A stretch of 64,000 bases of DNA from Nostoc sp. MS1 (GTDB lineage Bacteria; Cyanobacteriota; Cyanobacteriia; Cyanobacteriales; Nostocaceae). Below are positions 45,801-54,812 of this stretch, piece by piece; positions within the stretch are counted from its first letter, which is position 1; every line of letters begins with the position of its first letter. The notes under the pieces were generated by a model. The model was not told where the DNA came from, did not search any database, and saw only the letters and a program-made list of their open reading frames with translations. A program made the position numbers and the translations under genes. The stretch lies in assembly GCF_019976755.1 (NCBI RefSeq), contig NZ_AP023441.1:4523501-4587500 (forward strand), read 5' to 3'.

Positions 45801-48293
45801 ACTGGCTACCAATTTGGTGACTTAGCTGTAAAAATGTTAGAGCGTTTTTCTGCTAAAGAACTAAAAAGTAGAGTTTACCTTACGTATAGTTTATTCATTA
45901 AGCATTGGAAAGACCCCATTAAATCTGCTTTAAAATTGTTCCAAGAGGGGTTAGAAAGTGGTTTAGAGACTGGTAATTTAGAATATGTTGGTTATTGTGC
46001 TAACTGCTATTGTCAGTTTTTATTCTGGTCAGGTGAATATTTAGAATTTGCCGAATCGGAAGCACAAAAATATTGTAAGTTAATGGCAGATATTAAACAG
46101 GAAGTTTCTTTAGTTTGGGGAAATATTTGGCGACAAACAGTTTTGAACTTGCAAGGTAGCGTTGATGAACCAACGATTCTTTCTGGTACTAGCTTTGATG
46201 AAACAGAAGATTTAGCAGGATTAATTGCTAATAGAAATATTAACGGTATTTGTTATGTCTATTTAGCTAAAACTTTACTATCGTACTTCTTTGAAAAATA
46301 CCAAGACGCTGCTGAGTTTGCCAGCAAGTTTGAAGAGTACGAACAAGGTGCAACTGGCTTAGTGATTATTCCTTTGAGAAATTTCTATCAATCTTTGAGT
46401 TTACTGGCGCTTTGTGACATAGCTGATGATGTCGAAAGACAAGAATATCTGCAAAAAGTATCAGCCAATCAACAACAGATGCAGAAATGGTCAGAGTTTG
46501 CCCCAGCTAACTATCTACACAAGTACAATTTAGTAGAAGCAGAATTGCAACGGGTTTTAACACAGAACTTTGCAGCTTTTAACTTGTATGATACTGCGAT
46601 CGCCCAAGCTAAAGAAAACGGTTACATTCAAGAATTAGCTCTCGCCAACGAACTCGCAGCCAAGTTCTACCTCAACTCTGGTAAAGAACAAGTCGCCCAA
46701 GGCTATATGCAGGAAGCTTACTACGGTTATGCTCGTTGGGGAGCTAAAGCCAAGACAGATGATTTAGAGAAGCATTATTTACAACTACTTCAACCTATCT
46801 TGCAACAACAAGAACACCGTTTCCGTCCGTTTACAGAAACTCTCTCAACTATAGGCTTTTCAGGAACTTCCGCATCTACGCACACTTCCAGCAGTAGTAT
46901 TTCTGAGGCGCTAGATTTTACCTCTGTTCTCAAAGCTGCTCAAGCAATTTCCAGTTCCATCGAAATTGATGAACTTATTGCCAACCTGACTCAAATTATT
47001 TTAGAAACTTCGGGGGCGAAAAAATCTGTACTGATGCTTCCTCAAAATGATGTTTGGCAAGTCAGAGCAATTACTTTCATTGATAAGCAGGAAACTTCTC
47101 AAACTCAAGTACGAACTATCCTGGAATCACAAACAATAGATGAGTGTCAAGAAATCCCTAAAAAAGTCATCTATTATGTGAAAAATACTCAACAAACAAT
47201 CGTCATAGACAACTCACAAACTGACATTCCTGGGGTAATTGGGGAATATATGTTAACCCATCAACCCAAGAGTATTATTTGTACACCAATTATCAATCAA
47301 GGGCATTTAGTAGGCATTCTCTATTTAGAAAATAAACTTACTCAAGGGGTGTTTACTAATGACCGCCTACAAGTCATCAATCTATTATCTTCGCAAGCTG
47401 CTATCTCATTAGAGAATGCCAGGATGTATCAGCAAGCTCAACAAGCATTGCAAGATTTACAACAAGCTCAATTGCAAATAGTTCAAAGCGAAAAAATGTC
47501 TGCACTGGGTAACTTAGTAGCAGGGGTAGCCCATGAAATGAACAATCCCTTGGGTTTTATTTCTGCTAGTTTGGAGCAAGCTCAACCAACAATTACTGAT
47601 ATAGTCGACCACTTGAGATTGTATCAACAAAGCTTCCCCAATCCAGGAGATGAAGTTATCGACCATGCCGAAGAAGTTGACTTGGAATATAGTTTAGAAG
47701 ACTTGCCTAAGATAGTTGATGCAATGATGATAGCTTGCGATCGCTTGAAGAATATCAGCACTAGTTTAAGAACTTTCTCCCGCGCCGACAAAGATTATAA
47801 AGTCAAGTTTGATATTCATGAAGGCTTTGACAGCACAATCTTAATTCTCAAACATCGTCTCAAAGCTAACGAACAACGCCCAGAAATTGAAGTCATCAAA
47901 AACTATGGTGATATACCTGCAATTGAATGTTTTCCTGGACAATTGAATCAAGTATTTATGAATATTCTTGCCAATGCAATTGATGCCTTAGAAGAATCAA
48001 ACGCAGGACGAAGTTTTAAAGATATTCAAGCAAAACCCAACCGCATCACCATTACAACATCAATGGAGGACTTAAATGTCAAAATCATCATCGCTGACAA
48101 TGGTACAGGCATGAGCGAAGCAGTCAGACAAAAGATTTTTGACCATTTATTTACTACTAAAGGTATAGGTAAAGGCACAGGTTTAGGACTAGCGATCGCC
48201 AGACAAATCGTTGAAGAAGTTCACAGTGGTAAATTAAGTTGTATTTCTGCACTTGGTGAAGGAACACAGTTTATTATTAATCTGCCTGTTTAG
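42873..48293 (+). CDS. Hybrid Ser/Thr kinase - ATPase - GAF - histidine kinase
   Basis: An 1806-residue multidomain signalling protein like the Hstk family of Nostoc. An N-terminal Ser/Thr kinase (~12-275) has HKDIKPGN with catalytic D135 and IDFS in place of DFG, then GTLTYLSPEQ. An AAA-type ATPase (~305-560) has Walker A GFSGTGKTAV near 333 and Walker B VIFLDDLQWAD. A long helical, TPR-like region follows. A GAF domain spans ~1352-1515, and the kinase core has H-box MSALGNLVAGVAHEMNNP (His ~1554), then DNGTGM and GKGTGLGLAIAR. No membrane segment. Its stop codon opens a heptamer repeat element. Confidence 0.94.
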   Translation: MTTGISQVPCINGYELRKKIYQGYKTEVYRAIRLADQQGVVIKLLQLEFPTFNELLQFRNQYTIAKNLHHPNIVKLLSLEPYGNSYALVMEDYGGISLQEYTKTNQLSSLEFLKIALQLTDSLDYLYQSCVIHKDIKPGNILIHPETKKVQLIDFSIASLLPKQTQTIVSPNVLEGTLTYLSPEQTGRMNRGIDYRSDFYSLGVTFFELLTGQLPFVSSEPMELVHCHIAKHPPAMNEINSAIPEVLGDIVSKLMAKNAEDRYQSSLGLKYDLQKCLSQLETTGRITYFEIAKRDICDRFIIPEKLYGREAEAKALLAAFDRVADGSTELMLVAGFSGTGKTAVVNEIHKPIVRQHGYFIKGKFDQFNRNIPFSAFVQAFRELMGQLLSESDTQLQYWKTQILTALGNNAQVIIDVIPELEQIIGSQPPVPELSGNAAQNRFNLLFQKFIATFTTPEHPLVIFLDDLQWADLASLKLMQLLMSEANGGYLLIIGAYRDNEVSATHPLIFTCDEITKTGATVNTITLTALHKLDINQLIADTLSCPGLVALPLTDLVYQKTKGNPFFNNQFLKTLYQEGLITFNFELGYWQCDIAEISTLALTDDVVEFMAIQLQKLPKPTQDILKLAACIGNRFDLETLTIICQHSRIEVAADLWSALREGLILPTSEVYKFYQGYGDDANYNNFTDADSQIANYRFLHDRVQQAAYSLIPEHKKQATHLNIGYLLLNNTDGRELEHRIFNIVNQLNLGIDLIKEQGQKYQLAQLNLIAGSRAKSATAYAAAVSYFDLGMKLLAANSWEQEYELTLALYESAAESEYLNTNFDASQKLIDLTLQKARTALEKVKVYEIQIQSYTAQNRFIEAIEAGREALSLLGVTLPKDCDRQTTINEHEQVKLLLGDRVIQDLANLPELKEPNQRFALQILSGLFAPVYIAQPALLPLKIFTMVKICIQSGNSPQAAIAYSLYGLLLCGMGDIETGYQFGDLAVKMLERFSAKELKSRVYLTYSLFIKHWKDPIKSALKLFQEGLESGLETGNLEYVGYCANCYCQFLFWSGEYLEFAESEAQKYCKLMADIKQEVSLVWGNIWRQTVLNLQGSVDEPTILSGTSFDETEDLAGLIANRNINGICYVYLAKTLLSYFFEKYQDAAEFASKFEEYEQGATGLVIIPLRNFYQSLSLLALCDIADDVERQEYLQKVSANQQQMQKWSEFAPANYLHKYNLVEAELQRVLTQNFAAFNLYDTAIAQAKENGYIQELALANELAAKFYLNSGKEQVAQGYMQEAYYGYARWGAKAKTDDLEKHYLQLLQPILQQQEHRFRPFTETLSTIGFSGTSASTHTSSSSISEALDFTSVLKAAQAISSSIEIDELIANLTQIILETSGAKKSVLMLPQNDVWQVRAITFIDKQETSQTQVRTILESQTIDECQEIPKKVIYYVKNTQQTIVIDNSQTDIPGVIGEYMLTHQPKSIICTPIINQGHLVGILYLENKLTQGVFTNDRLQVINLLSSQAAISLENARMYQQAQQALQDLQQAQLQIVQSEKMSALGNLVAGVAHEMNNPLGFISASLEQAQPTITDIVDHLRLYQQSFPNPGDEVIDHAEEVDLEYSLEDLPKIVDAMMIACDRLKNISTSLRTFSRADKDYKVKFDIHEGFDSTILILKHRLKANEQRPEIEVIKNYGDIPAIECFPGQLNQVFMNILANAIDALEESNAGRSFKDIQAKPNRITITTSMEDLNVKIIIADNGTGMSEAVRQKIFDHLFTTKGIGKGTGLGLAIARQIVEEVHSGKLSCISALGEGTQFIINLPV

Positions 48294-48335
48294 TCATTAG
48301 TCATTAGTCAACAGTCCATAGTCAAAAGGCAGGAG
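48291..48335 (+). repeat. Heptamer-repeat element (CATTAGT family)
   Basis: TAGTCATTAGTCATTAGTC followed by AACAGTCCATAGTCAAAAGG and CAGGAGG. The initial TAG is the stop codon of the hybrid kinase. Nearly identical to 63585-63622 and, inverted, to 12831-12870. Confidence 0.85.
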
Positions 48336-48439
48336 GCAAAACTCTTTAATTTTAAATTTTGAATTGGTATCAATCTTTTAAGATAAAAGTACATAGGAAG
48401 ATAACTTTCCTCTGTACTTTTTATAATAGGCCTGGGGTA

Positions 48440-50353
48440 ATGGTGCGCTTAAAAGTGTGGCAGTGGGTGGTATTGGCAATGCCGATCGCCTCAATCGTGA
48501 TTTTCTTGCTAGTATCCGCAGGAATGCAGATTCATGAGTGGGGAATCAATTGGATTTGGGGTGTCTTCACTCTGATATTTGTGCTTTGGCGTTGGTTGCT
48601 GGTGAAGTGGACAAAACCAGCCATTCAACAAGTAGAAGCTGCATTAGCAGATGTTCAAGAAGAACTGCAATCTGCCGCACAGACTACCACACCAAGCATA
48701 AGTAGTGAGACGACACAACAAGTAGAAACTGCATTGCAAGAAGTCCTGACAGCCGCGCAAAGCGATCGCCCAATTTGGGAAGATTGGACAACATTTTGGC
48801 AACGTTGTCAAGATTTAGTGCGAGCGATTGCCCTCATCTATTACCCGGAGGCGCAGTATCCCCTACTGAATATCTATGTTCCCCAAGCTTACGGATTGAT
48901 TCGGGGAACGGTAGATGACTTAGATCAATGGATGCAGAAGTTATCACCAGCACTCAATCAGGTGACGATTGGGCAAGCATACCAAGCTTATGAAGTCTAC
49001 CGCAAGCTAGAACCATCAGCAAGGAAAGTATTACGTGCTTGGAACTGGGCGCAGTGGTTTTTAAATCCTGTGGCGGCGGTGGCTAACCGGGCTACTAAGG
49101 GAACGAGTAGTCAAGCCAATCAGCAATTATTGGTGAATCTTGGGCAATTGTTACGGGAAGCGGCTTTAAAAAACTTGTGTCGGCAGGCGATCGCACTTTA
49201 CAGTGGCACTACACCACCTATTCCCACAGCCACCGTTTCCACCCCAACCTTACCTAAAACCAAAACTCAAACCCTAGAAAGTATTCTCACCCAAGCCAAA
49301 CCTGTTGAAAAAGTAGAACAGAAGCCAGTCAATATTTTACTAGCAGGAAGAACAGGGGCAGGAAAAAGCAGTTTAATTAACACCATCTTCCAAAGTCATC
49401 TGGCAGAAGTGGATGTGTTACCCAGCACCGCAGAAATTCAAAATTACCACTGGCAAACCCAAGATGGCGAAACCTTAAATTTGCTGGATACACCAGGGTA
49501 TGAACAAGTTAAACGAGGAGATTTACGAGATTTAGTCCTCAAATACGCCACAGAAGCCGACTTATTACTGCTAGTCACCCCTGTACTTGACCCTGCTTTG
49601 CAAATGGATGTGGACTTTTTGCAAGAAATCAAAGCCACAGTTGCAGACATTCCGGCGATCGCAGTTGTTACTCAAGTAGACCGTTTGCGTCCCATCCGTG
49701 AATGGCAACCGCCTTATGATTGGCAAGAAGGTAATAAACCAAAGGAAATTGCCATCCGAGAAGCTACAGAGTACCGTGAGAACTTGCTGGGAGACTTTTG
49801 TAATTTAGTTCTGCCCGTTGTCACCAGCGATCGCCAAACGGGTAGACTTGCTTGGGGAATCGAGGCTTTATCCTTGGGATTAATAGAGGCGATCGCACCA
49901 GCAAAACAGCTAAGACTTGCCCGTTTCTTACGTAACCTAGAAGCGCGTACCGTAGCAGCCGCCAAAATTATCGACCACTACACCTTGCAAATGGCCACAA
50001 CCCAAGGACTGACAGCATTACTTAAAAGTCCTGTGCTTCAGTTCATCTCTACCATTTCCACTGGTTCCCCAACCTTGGCTTACCTGTTAGCAGAACAAAT
50101 CCCGGTAGAAAAGTTACCTATTGTCATCGGTAAACTGCAAATGGCTTACGATTTATTCTCACTGTTAAAAACAGAAGACTCCAACAATGTCAACTTTGAT
50201 TTATTATCTCTATGGCCGCTACTGTTAGAAAACCCAACTACCCCAGACCGCAACGCTTGGGCTTTTGGTCACGCCATTGTAGAATACTGGACGCAGAATT
50301 TGACGGTTGAGCAATTGCGTCAGCGTTTCGACTACTATTTACAGCAAGTTTAA
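48440..50353 (+). CDS. Membrane-anchored Era/YeeP-like GTPase
   Basis: A 637-residue protein. Two N-terminal hydrophobic segments (WQWVVLAMPIASIVIFLLV and WGVFTLIFVLWRWLLV) anchor it; a helical region (~60-270) follows. The GTPase domain has G1 AGRTGAGKSSLIN (~302), G3 LLDTPG and G4 TQVD. The C-terminus (~480-637) is helical and may bind membranes. The function is unknown; such cyanobacterial GTPases are conserved and often placed near membrane or stress genes. ATG 48440 is the first start that precedes the membrane helix. It follows the hybrid kinase on the same strand. Confidence 0.85.
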   Translation: MVRLKVWQWVVLAMPIASIVIFLLVSAGMQIHEWGINWIWGVFTLIFVLWRWLLVKWTKPAIQQVEAALADVQEELQSAAQTTTPSISSETTQQVETALQEVLTAAQSDRPIWEDWTTFWQRCQDLVRAIALIYYPEAQYPLLNIYVPQAYGLIRGTVDDLDQWMQKLSPALNQVTIGQAYQAYEVYRKLEPSARKVLRAWNWAQWFLNPVAAVANRATKGTSSQANQQLLVNLGQLLREAALKNLCRQAIALYSGTTPPIPTATVSTPTLPKTKTQTLESILTQAKPVEKVEQKPVNILLAGRTGAGKSSLINTIFQSHLAEVDVLPSTAEIQNYHWQTQDGETLNLLDTPGYEQVKRGDLRDLVLKYATEADLLLLVTPVLDPALQMDVDFLQEIKATVADIPAIAVVTQVDRLRPIREWQPPYDWQEGNKPKEIAIREATEYRENLLGDFCNLVLPVVTSDRQTGRLAWGIEALSLGLIEAIAPAKQLRLARFLRNLEARTVAAAKIIDHYTLQMATTQGLTALLKSPVLQFISTISTGSPTLAYLLAEQIPVEKLPIVIGKLQMAYDLFSLLKTEDSNNVNFDLLSLWPLLLENPTTPDRNAWAFGHAIVEYWTQNLTVEQLRQRFDYYLQQV

Positions 50354-50700
50354 GGATAGGCTAAAGTTAGCGATCGCTGTAATGATAACGAGCTTGAATA
50401 AAAGATTAGGTTACATTTATCAGCGTGTATCGACGGTTAATTTTATCCAAATCTATTGCCATATTTTAGCCTTGCCACGCCACTACTTCAGAGTTACTCT
50501 CTAGTAATATACGTTTGAATTACCGTAATTATACTTAAAGATTAAATGATAAACCTTTAACCCTTGATGAGCTACACCGTAAATTTACTAAAACTCTGTC
50601 AAAAAATTAAGATAGCTTTGAATAAAGTGATTGATACTGGGGTTTATTGAGGGTAAGCTAGCAGTACAGTCAAAACAAGTCTCTGGTCTTGATAATTTCC
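50354..50700. other. Intergenic region, no gene seen
   Basis: AT-rich with one HIP1 site near 50370. The only short open frame (50307-50504) overlaps the GTPase end and has no family character. Confidence 0.45.
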
Positions 50701-52023
50701 ATGACCACAAATAGTTTTCTTAGCATTATTGAAAATCAAGATACTTTTACAGGCAAGTCTTCAGAGTCAAGTTTACAAGCTGTACAAGAGAGCCTTTACA
50801 GCTTTTTGATGCAGCTAGTAAGCATATATCCTCCCGATGAGGCTTTAATAGAATTTAAACAGTTATTTATCAAATGTCTGGAGCATGGCGATTTATGTGC
50901 TGTGCCAGTCATCCAGAAAATTGTAGAGTTCAATAATCAAGAGGAGTTTTACTATACTCTCAAACGTTCTTGCTATATTTTAATTAATAATTGGGCGACA
51001 AGAAGAAAATATAAATATATTCAAGAGTTAATAGATTTATTTACGGAATTACCTGTAAATAATATAGGATATAATTCCCAAGAATTAATTACGTATCAAA
51101 TATGGCTAGAGAATTTTGTTCATAGCCAAGATTACGAAGAACTCAAAAAATTTACTTATACAAATACTACTAGAAGCAAAGAGCATTGGAGCGATCGCTA
51201 TACTAATTATCTACTAGTTGCTCAATCTTTAGATCCAGATAAACCCAAGGAGCAACAAGAAGCAGCACATAAGCTGTTCAAGCAAATGAAGGACAAGTAT
51301 AAGTTTGAGTTAGCAATGTATATTGCTCGTTCTCAGTCTGCTGCTTCCAGTCCCACACGCTATAAAAATCCTAGCATTTTCGGCGATGAGGTGCTGCGCC
51401 TCATTAAAATGATTGTAGTCAAAAAAGGTCAATTCAGTTATGAGAATGTAGCGCATATATTCCTGAAACAAACTGAAGATCAAACCATCAAGCAATTTAA
51501 AAAAAGTGTAAAAACATATTTATTCTTTTCTGTAACCAATCAAGCGATCGCAGAAATGCTCGGTAAAATCTTAACCGAGAAACTTTTATCTTGGAAAATC
51601 GAAAAGGATAATTTAACCTTAAATAAAGATTTGTTATTAAGGATTTGTAAGCAATTAATTAATTTCCTCACTACAGAAAATCGCCAGGAGCCTTCAGAGT
51701 TATTTACTTTGTTACTTTCACATGGGCATCCTTTAACTTTAGTAATTCTCCTCCTCAAGATTATCTATATTTGTAACAACGCCCGTAGCCATTTAGAAAG
51801 TCGAATTGCTGACTTAATCAACTTTTATAAAGATAAATCAGAGGATGAATGTCAATGGGTAATTAATTTTATCGAGTTTTATAACATTACCTTTGCCATT
51901 TATGCAGAAGACGTAGAATATAATTTACTAAAAATGGCAGAAGCAGATAGTAATTCACAAATGAATTTAGATACTTATCGTGTGTTCTCTCAGGTGAAAG
52001 CAGATAGAAATAAACTAGATTAA
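50701..52023 (+). CDS. Hypothetical protein, helical, function unknown
   Basis: A 440-residue, almost entirely alpha-helical soluble protein with many charged residues. No signal peptide, membrane segment or catalytic motif is visible. The pattern of short amphipathic helices (ALIEFKQLFIKCLEHGDL, then FYYTLKRSCYILINNW) suggests a repeat scaffold of the HEAT or TPR sort, which is an inference. The start at 50701 is preferred over the TTG at 50689. It follows the membrane GTPase on the same strand after ~350 bases. Confidence 0.6.
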   Translation: MTTNSFLSIIENQDTFTGKSSESSLQAVQESLYSFLMQLVSIYPPDEALIEFKQLFIKCLEHGDLCAVPVIQKIVEFNNQEEFYYTLKRSCYILINNWATRRKYKYIQELIDLFTELPVNNIGYNSQELITYQIWLENFVHSQDYEELKKFTYTNTTRSKEHWSDRYTNYLLVAQSLDPDKPKEQQEAAHKLFKQMKDKYKFELAMYIARSQSAASSPTRYKNPSIFGDEVLRLIKMIVVKKGQFSYENVAHIFLKQTEDQTIKQFKKSVKTYLFFSVTNQAIAEMLGKILTEKLLSWKIEKDNLTLNKDLLLRICKQLINFLTTENRQEPSELFTLLLSHGHPLTLVILLLKIIYICNNARSHLESRIADLINFYKDKSEDECQWVINFIEFYNITFAIYAEDVEYNLLKMAEADSNSQMNLDTYRVFSQVKADRNKLD

Positions 52024-52100
52024 ATTTTTGCTTGAATACTGGTATCGTTGGTAGAGGTTGGTAATTGGTAATTGGTAATAAACAATTATTGCCAAGATAA

Positions 52101-53024
52101 TCATTTAGCTAGACCTTCATCTAACGCAGCTAAACCAGCGCCGGCTGTTTCCGCAATAATGCTAATTAGACGATATAAGGCGATCGCACTAATGACAGCC
52201 GCCGAAGGAAAGCGACTTTGCAAAAGAGCGATCGCTGTTGCTTCAAACACACCTAAACCTCCAGGCGCACCGGGAACCAAAAACCCTAACAACCAAGAAA
52301 AACTAAAAGTCCCTAATAATAAAGGAACTTGGCTCATATTCACAGGCATCAAAGCAAACAGAGTCAAAATAAAACCTATCCCGCGTATTAATAAAAATCC
52401 CAACTCGCCTAATAATGGTCGTAGGGGATAGCGTTCCACACTAAAAGCCGCTTCTGATTGAGTAGCAGATTTTTTAGCCCTTAATTTATATACAAATTTA
52501 ATAACTGGATTCAAAAATCGCGGATGTATGCTGACAAGTATAATTACCAAACTGAGTAATTGTAATATGCGTACTGACCAACTATTCGTATTAATAGCAA
52601 ATCTTCTACCAAATACCACAACAGTAATTAAAGCCGCAGCCGCCAAGAGTAATGCTTCTAACAGCACACTCAGAGTAGCCGCACCAGTGGCAACATTGGC
52701 ATTTTTTAACGCCAAAATCCGCCGATAGTGATGCCAAACATTTCCAGGTAAATACTTAGCAATATTAGTTTTGAGATACACCACAATAAATTCAGCAGTT
52801 GGAATTGGTTGATTGAGATCCCGTAAAATCCAAGTCCAAATCCAACCCGCCCAAGTATGCGCGAGTAAAGTTACACCTGTGGCGATCGCTAAAATTGCCC
52901 ATCCCACTTTATCAATGCGGATAGCCGTCACTCCCAACCAGTTAGACTTGAGAGCATTAGCTAAAAAAATTAGCGTTATCCCTAAAATTACCCAACGTAA
53001 AATTTGCTTCAATTTTATCTTCAT
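52101..53024 (-). CDS. UPF0104 / lysylphosphatidylglycerol synthase-type membrane protein
   Basis: A 307-residue integral membrane protein with about eight hydrophobic segments. The family pattern includes TNIAKYLPGNVWHHYRR near residue 90-105 and the FLVPGAPGGLGVFEATAIALL box near the end, as in flippase-type LPG synthase membrane domains. It lacks the C-terminal aminoacyl-transfer domain of MprF, so it is more likely a lipid or polyprenol flippase or AglD-like protein. It ends convergently with the unknown 440-residue gene. Confidence 0.82.
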   Translation of the reverse strand: MKIKLKQILRWVILGITLIFLANALKSNWLGVTAIRIDKVGWAILAIATGVTLLAHTWAGWIWTWILRDLNQPIPTAEFIVVYLKTNIAKYLPGNVWHHYRRILALKNANVATGAATLSVLLEALLLAAAALITVVVFGRRFAINTNSWSVRILQLLSLVIILVSIHPRFLNPVIKFVYKLRAKKSATQSEAAFSVERYPLRPLLGELGFLLIRGIGFILTLFALMPVNMSQVPLLLGTFSFSWLLGFLVPGAPGGLGVFEATAIALLQSRFPSAAVISAIALYRLISIIAETAGAGLAALDEGLAK

Positions 53025-53532
53025 TCAACAGCTATCACACCCAAAGCTGAATATCTCAAATCTTATGCTACATCAGCTACAGACCATAATTTTACAAAAA
53101 TTTCCATACAGAGAAAAGATATATGTTTTCCTCTAAAAATTAATATTAGATGTCCATTTTTACACATTATTTGAACTGAGTAGATTTATTAGTATTTAAG
53201 CTAATTTAAAATACAGTAACTGCAAAATTTTACTATCTTTCTTAGGACAGATATACATTCACTTAATATTTAATTAACTTAGTAATTTATTAAGAATTTT
53301 CATCATCTAAAAAACGTTAAGCAATATTAAGGTTTCTCTCTCTGTAGTTAGATAACAATGACACATTCTAGCTCTAATTAATGTGACTTACGCTAGATGT
53401 AAAGCATTTTTTTAATCCTTAATATTAAAAACTGTTGGGTGAATAATTAGTCACCCCAGAAGAACACAAAACTTTCGCTTGTCTCAAAAATATTCAGCGA
53501 AAGAAATTCTTATGAATAATAAGGAGGAACTA
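53025..53532. other. Intergenic region between divergent genes
   Basis: AT-rich and gene-free. It should carry the promoters of the UPF0104 gene and of the lipoprotein pair. Confidence 0.45.
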
Positions 53533-54105
53533 GTGAACCATTTAATTAATGTATGGAAAAGACTAAGACTGCGCCAGATTTTAACTGTATTTCTTGCTGG
53601 TCTATTGTTAATAGTTAGTACCGCATGTACTCAGGCTAATGCTCAAGGAGCTAATCCAAAAAACCCTGCCGTACAAGCTGGTGGAGCTAACAATCCTTAT
53701 AAGAATGGTGGAGACGGATACGTTAATTCTCAGTTTTCTACCGACCCCAAAATTACTAACCCTGGCAGTAGAAAAAACCGCGATCAAGCAAACTTACCCA
53801 GCAATTCAAACGTATTGATTGCTGTGAATAGTAACAGAGATTCAGAAATCCTCTACCCAGGTGCAGAAACCCCAGCCGGGAGAATCGAGAAAGAAAACGA
53901 ACTTCCCATCATTAGAGAAGAAGACTTCCAAAAGCCTGAACCCGGTGGTTTGATTCAACGTGAACCAAATGTAGGAACTCGGATTAAAGAGCGTCTGGAG
54001 ACTGTAACAGAAAACGTTAAAGAAGCTTCTAAGTTCATCCCTGAAAAAGCCGATGAAGCCAGCGCTAGACCAGAATTACAAAAGAATCCTGCTGTTGGTA
54101 GATAG
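53533..54105 (+). CDS. Lipoprotein of unknown function, first of a tandem pair
   Basis: A 190-residue lipoprotein. The start is GTG at 53533, fixed by AAGGAGG at 53521-53527 with 5-base spacing; upstream in-frame ATGs have no such site. The signal VFLAGLLLIVSTAC has a lipobox ending in STAC, so Cys should be lipidated. The mature part is polar, Asn/Pro-rich and ends in a charged helix (RIKERLETVTENVKEASKF). It resembles the next gene's product in its N-terminus and helix-rich C-terminus. Function unknown; likely facing the periplasm. Confidence 0.72.
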   Translation: MNHLINVWKRLRLRQILTVFLAGLLLIVSTACTQANAQGANPKNPAVQAGGANNPYKNGGDGYVNSQFSTDPKITNPGSRKNRDQANLPSNSNVLIAVNSNRDSEILYPGAETPAGRIEKENELPIIREEDFQKPEPGGLIQREPNVGTRIKERLETVTENVKEASKFIPEKADEASARPELQKNPAVGR

Positions 54106-54161
54106 GTTTTTGTAGCTTCATTAAAAGTTTCATCGCGTAACAAAAAACAAGGAGTAGCATT

Positions 54162-54704
54162 ATGAAAAAAGTCATTAATTGGCTAAAAAATCTTCGTCCT
54201 GTGAAGATTGTCTCAGTCTTTGCATTAGGATTCATCCTATTGTTCACCCAAGCTTGTTCAGGAGCAACTGCTGCACAACCACCACAGCAAAAAGCTGAAT
54301 CAGCATATATTCAAAGAAACGACCCCACCAAAGAATATCCCCTCAATGCCCCTAGAGGTGGAATGAACAACTTTAGCGATGTAGATCCTAGAGGCGAAGC
54401 AGGCGAAAAAACCGCCGAAACCAGAGCTAAAGCTTTGCGTGACAACTCTAAAAGAAATATTGACGAAAAAGGTATCGACAGCACAGAACAATATAGTCGC
54501 AATTACCGCCAAGGTACACCTTTGCCAGAGAGAGTCAAAAACTTAGGCGAAGACATTGGTAGTTCTACAGAAGAACTAACAAAAGGTGTTGTCAAAGGAA
54601 CTCAACGTGGTATTGACAATATCAAAGACAATGCCAGCAATGCAGGTGATGACTTGGCTAGAAAAGGTAGAGAAACCACTCAAAACGCATACCCTAATAA
54701 GTAA
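54162..54704 (+). CDS. Lipoprotein of unknown function, second of a tandem pair
   Basis: A 180-residue lipoprotein with AAGGAG seven bases before its ATG. The N-terminus MKKVINWLKNLRPVKIVSVF and lipobox LLFTQAC match the previous product in layout (NWxKNLRxxxI, then Cys). The rest is polar and ends in a helix of the type ELTKGVVKGTQRGIDNIKDN. It follows its paralogue by 56 bases on the same strand. No known domain; a stress-linked role would be guesswork. Two hairpins follow. Confidence 0.72.
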   Translation: MKKVINWLKNLRPVKIVSVFALGFILLFTQACSGATAAQPPQQKAESAYIQRNDPTKEYPLNAPRGGMNNFSDVDPRGEAGEKTAETRAKALRDNSKRNIDEKGIDSTEQYSRNYRQGTPLPERVKNLGEDIGSSTEELTKGVVKGTQRGIDNIKDNASNAGDDLARKGRETTQNAYPNK

Positions 54705-54736
54705 TCTAGCATTGCTGAATTAATAGATAATTCCTG

Positions 54737-54795
54737 TAGGGTAGGCATCTTGCCTGCCCTATAAATGTAAACTAGGACGGGCATCTTGCCCATCC
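54737..54795. terminator. Tandem palindromes between lipoprotein and larC ends
   Basis: Two hairpins: TAGGGTAGGCA-TCT-TGCCTGCCCTA (54737-54761, one wobble) and GGACGGGCA-TCT-TGCCCATCC (54775-54795, one mismatch). Both share the core GGCATCTTGCC. They lie between two convergent gene ends and may stop transcription both ways. They look like a dispersed palindromic repeat. Confidence 0.65.
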
Positions 54796-54812
54796 CACGG
54801 GAGAATTTATTT

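Noticed and set aside
52072..52431. Plus-strand frame of 119 codons
   Set aside because: It is the reverse reading of the UPF0104 membrane gene; the product is low in complexity and basic.
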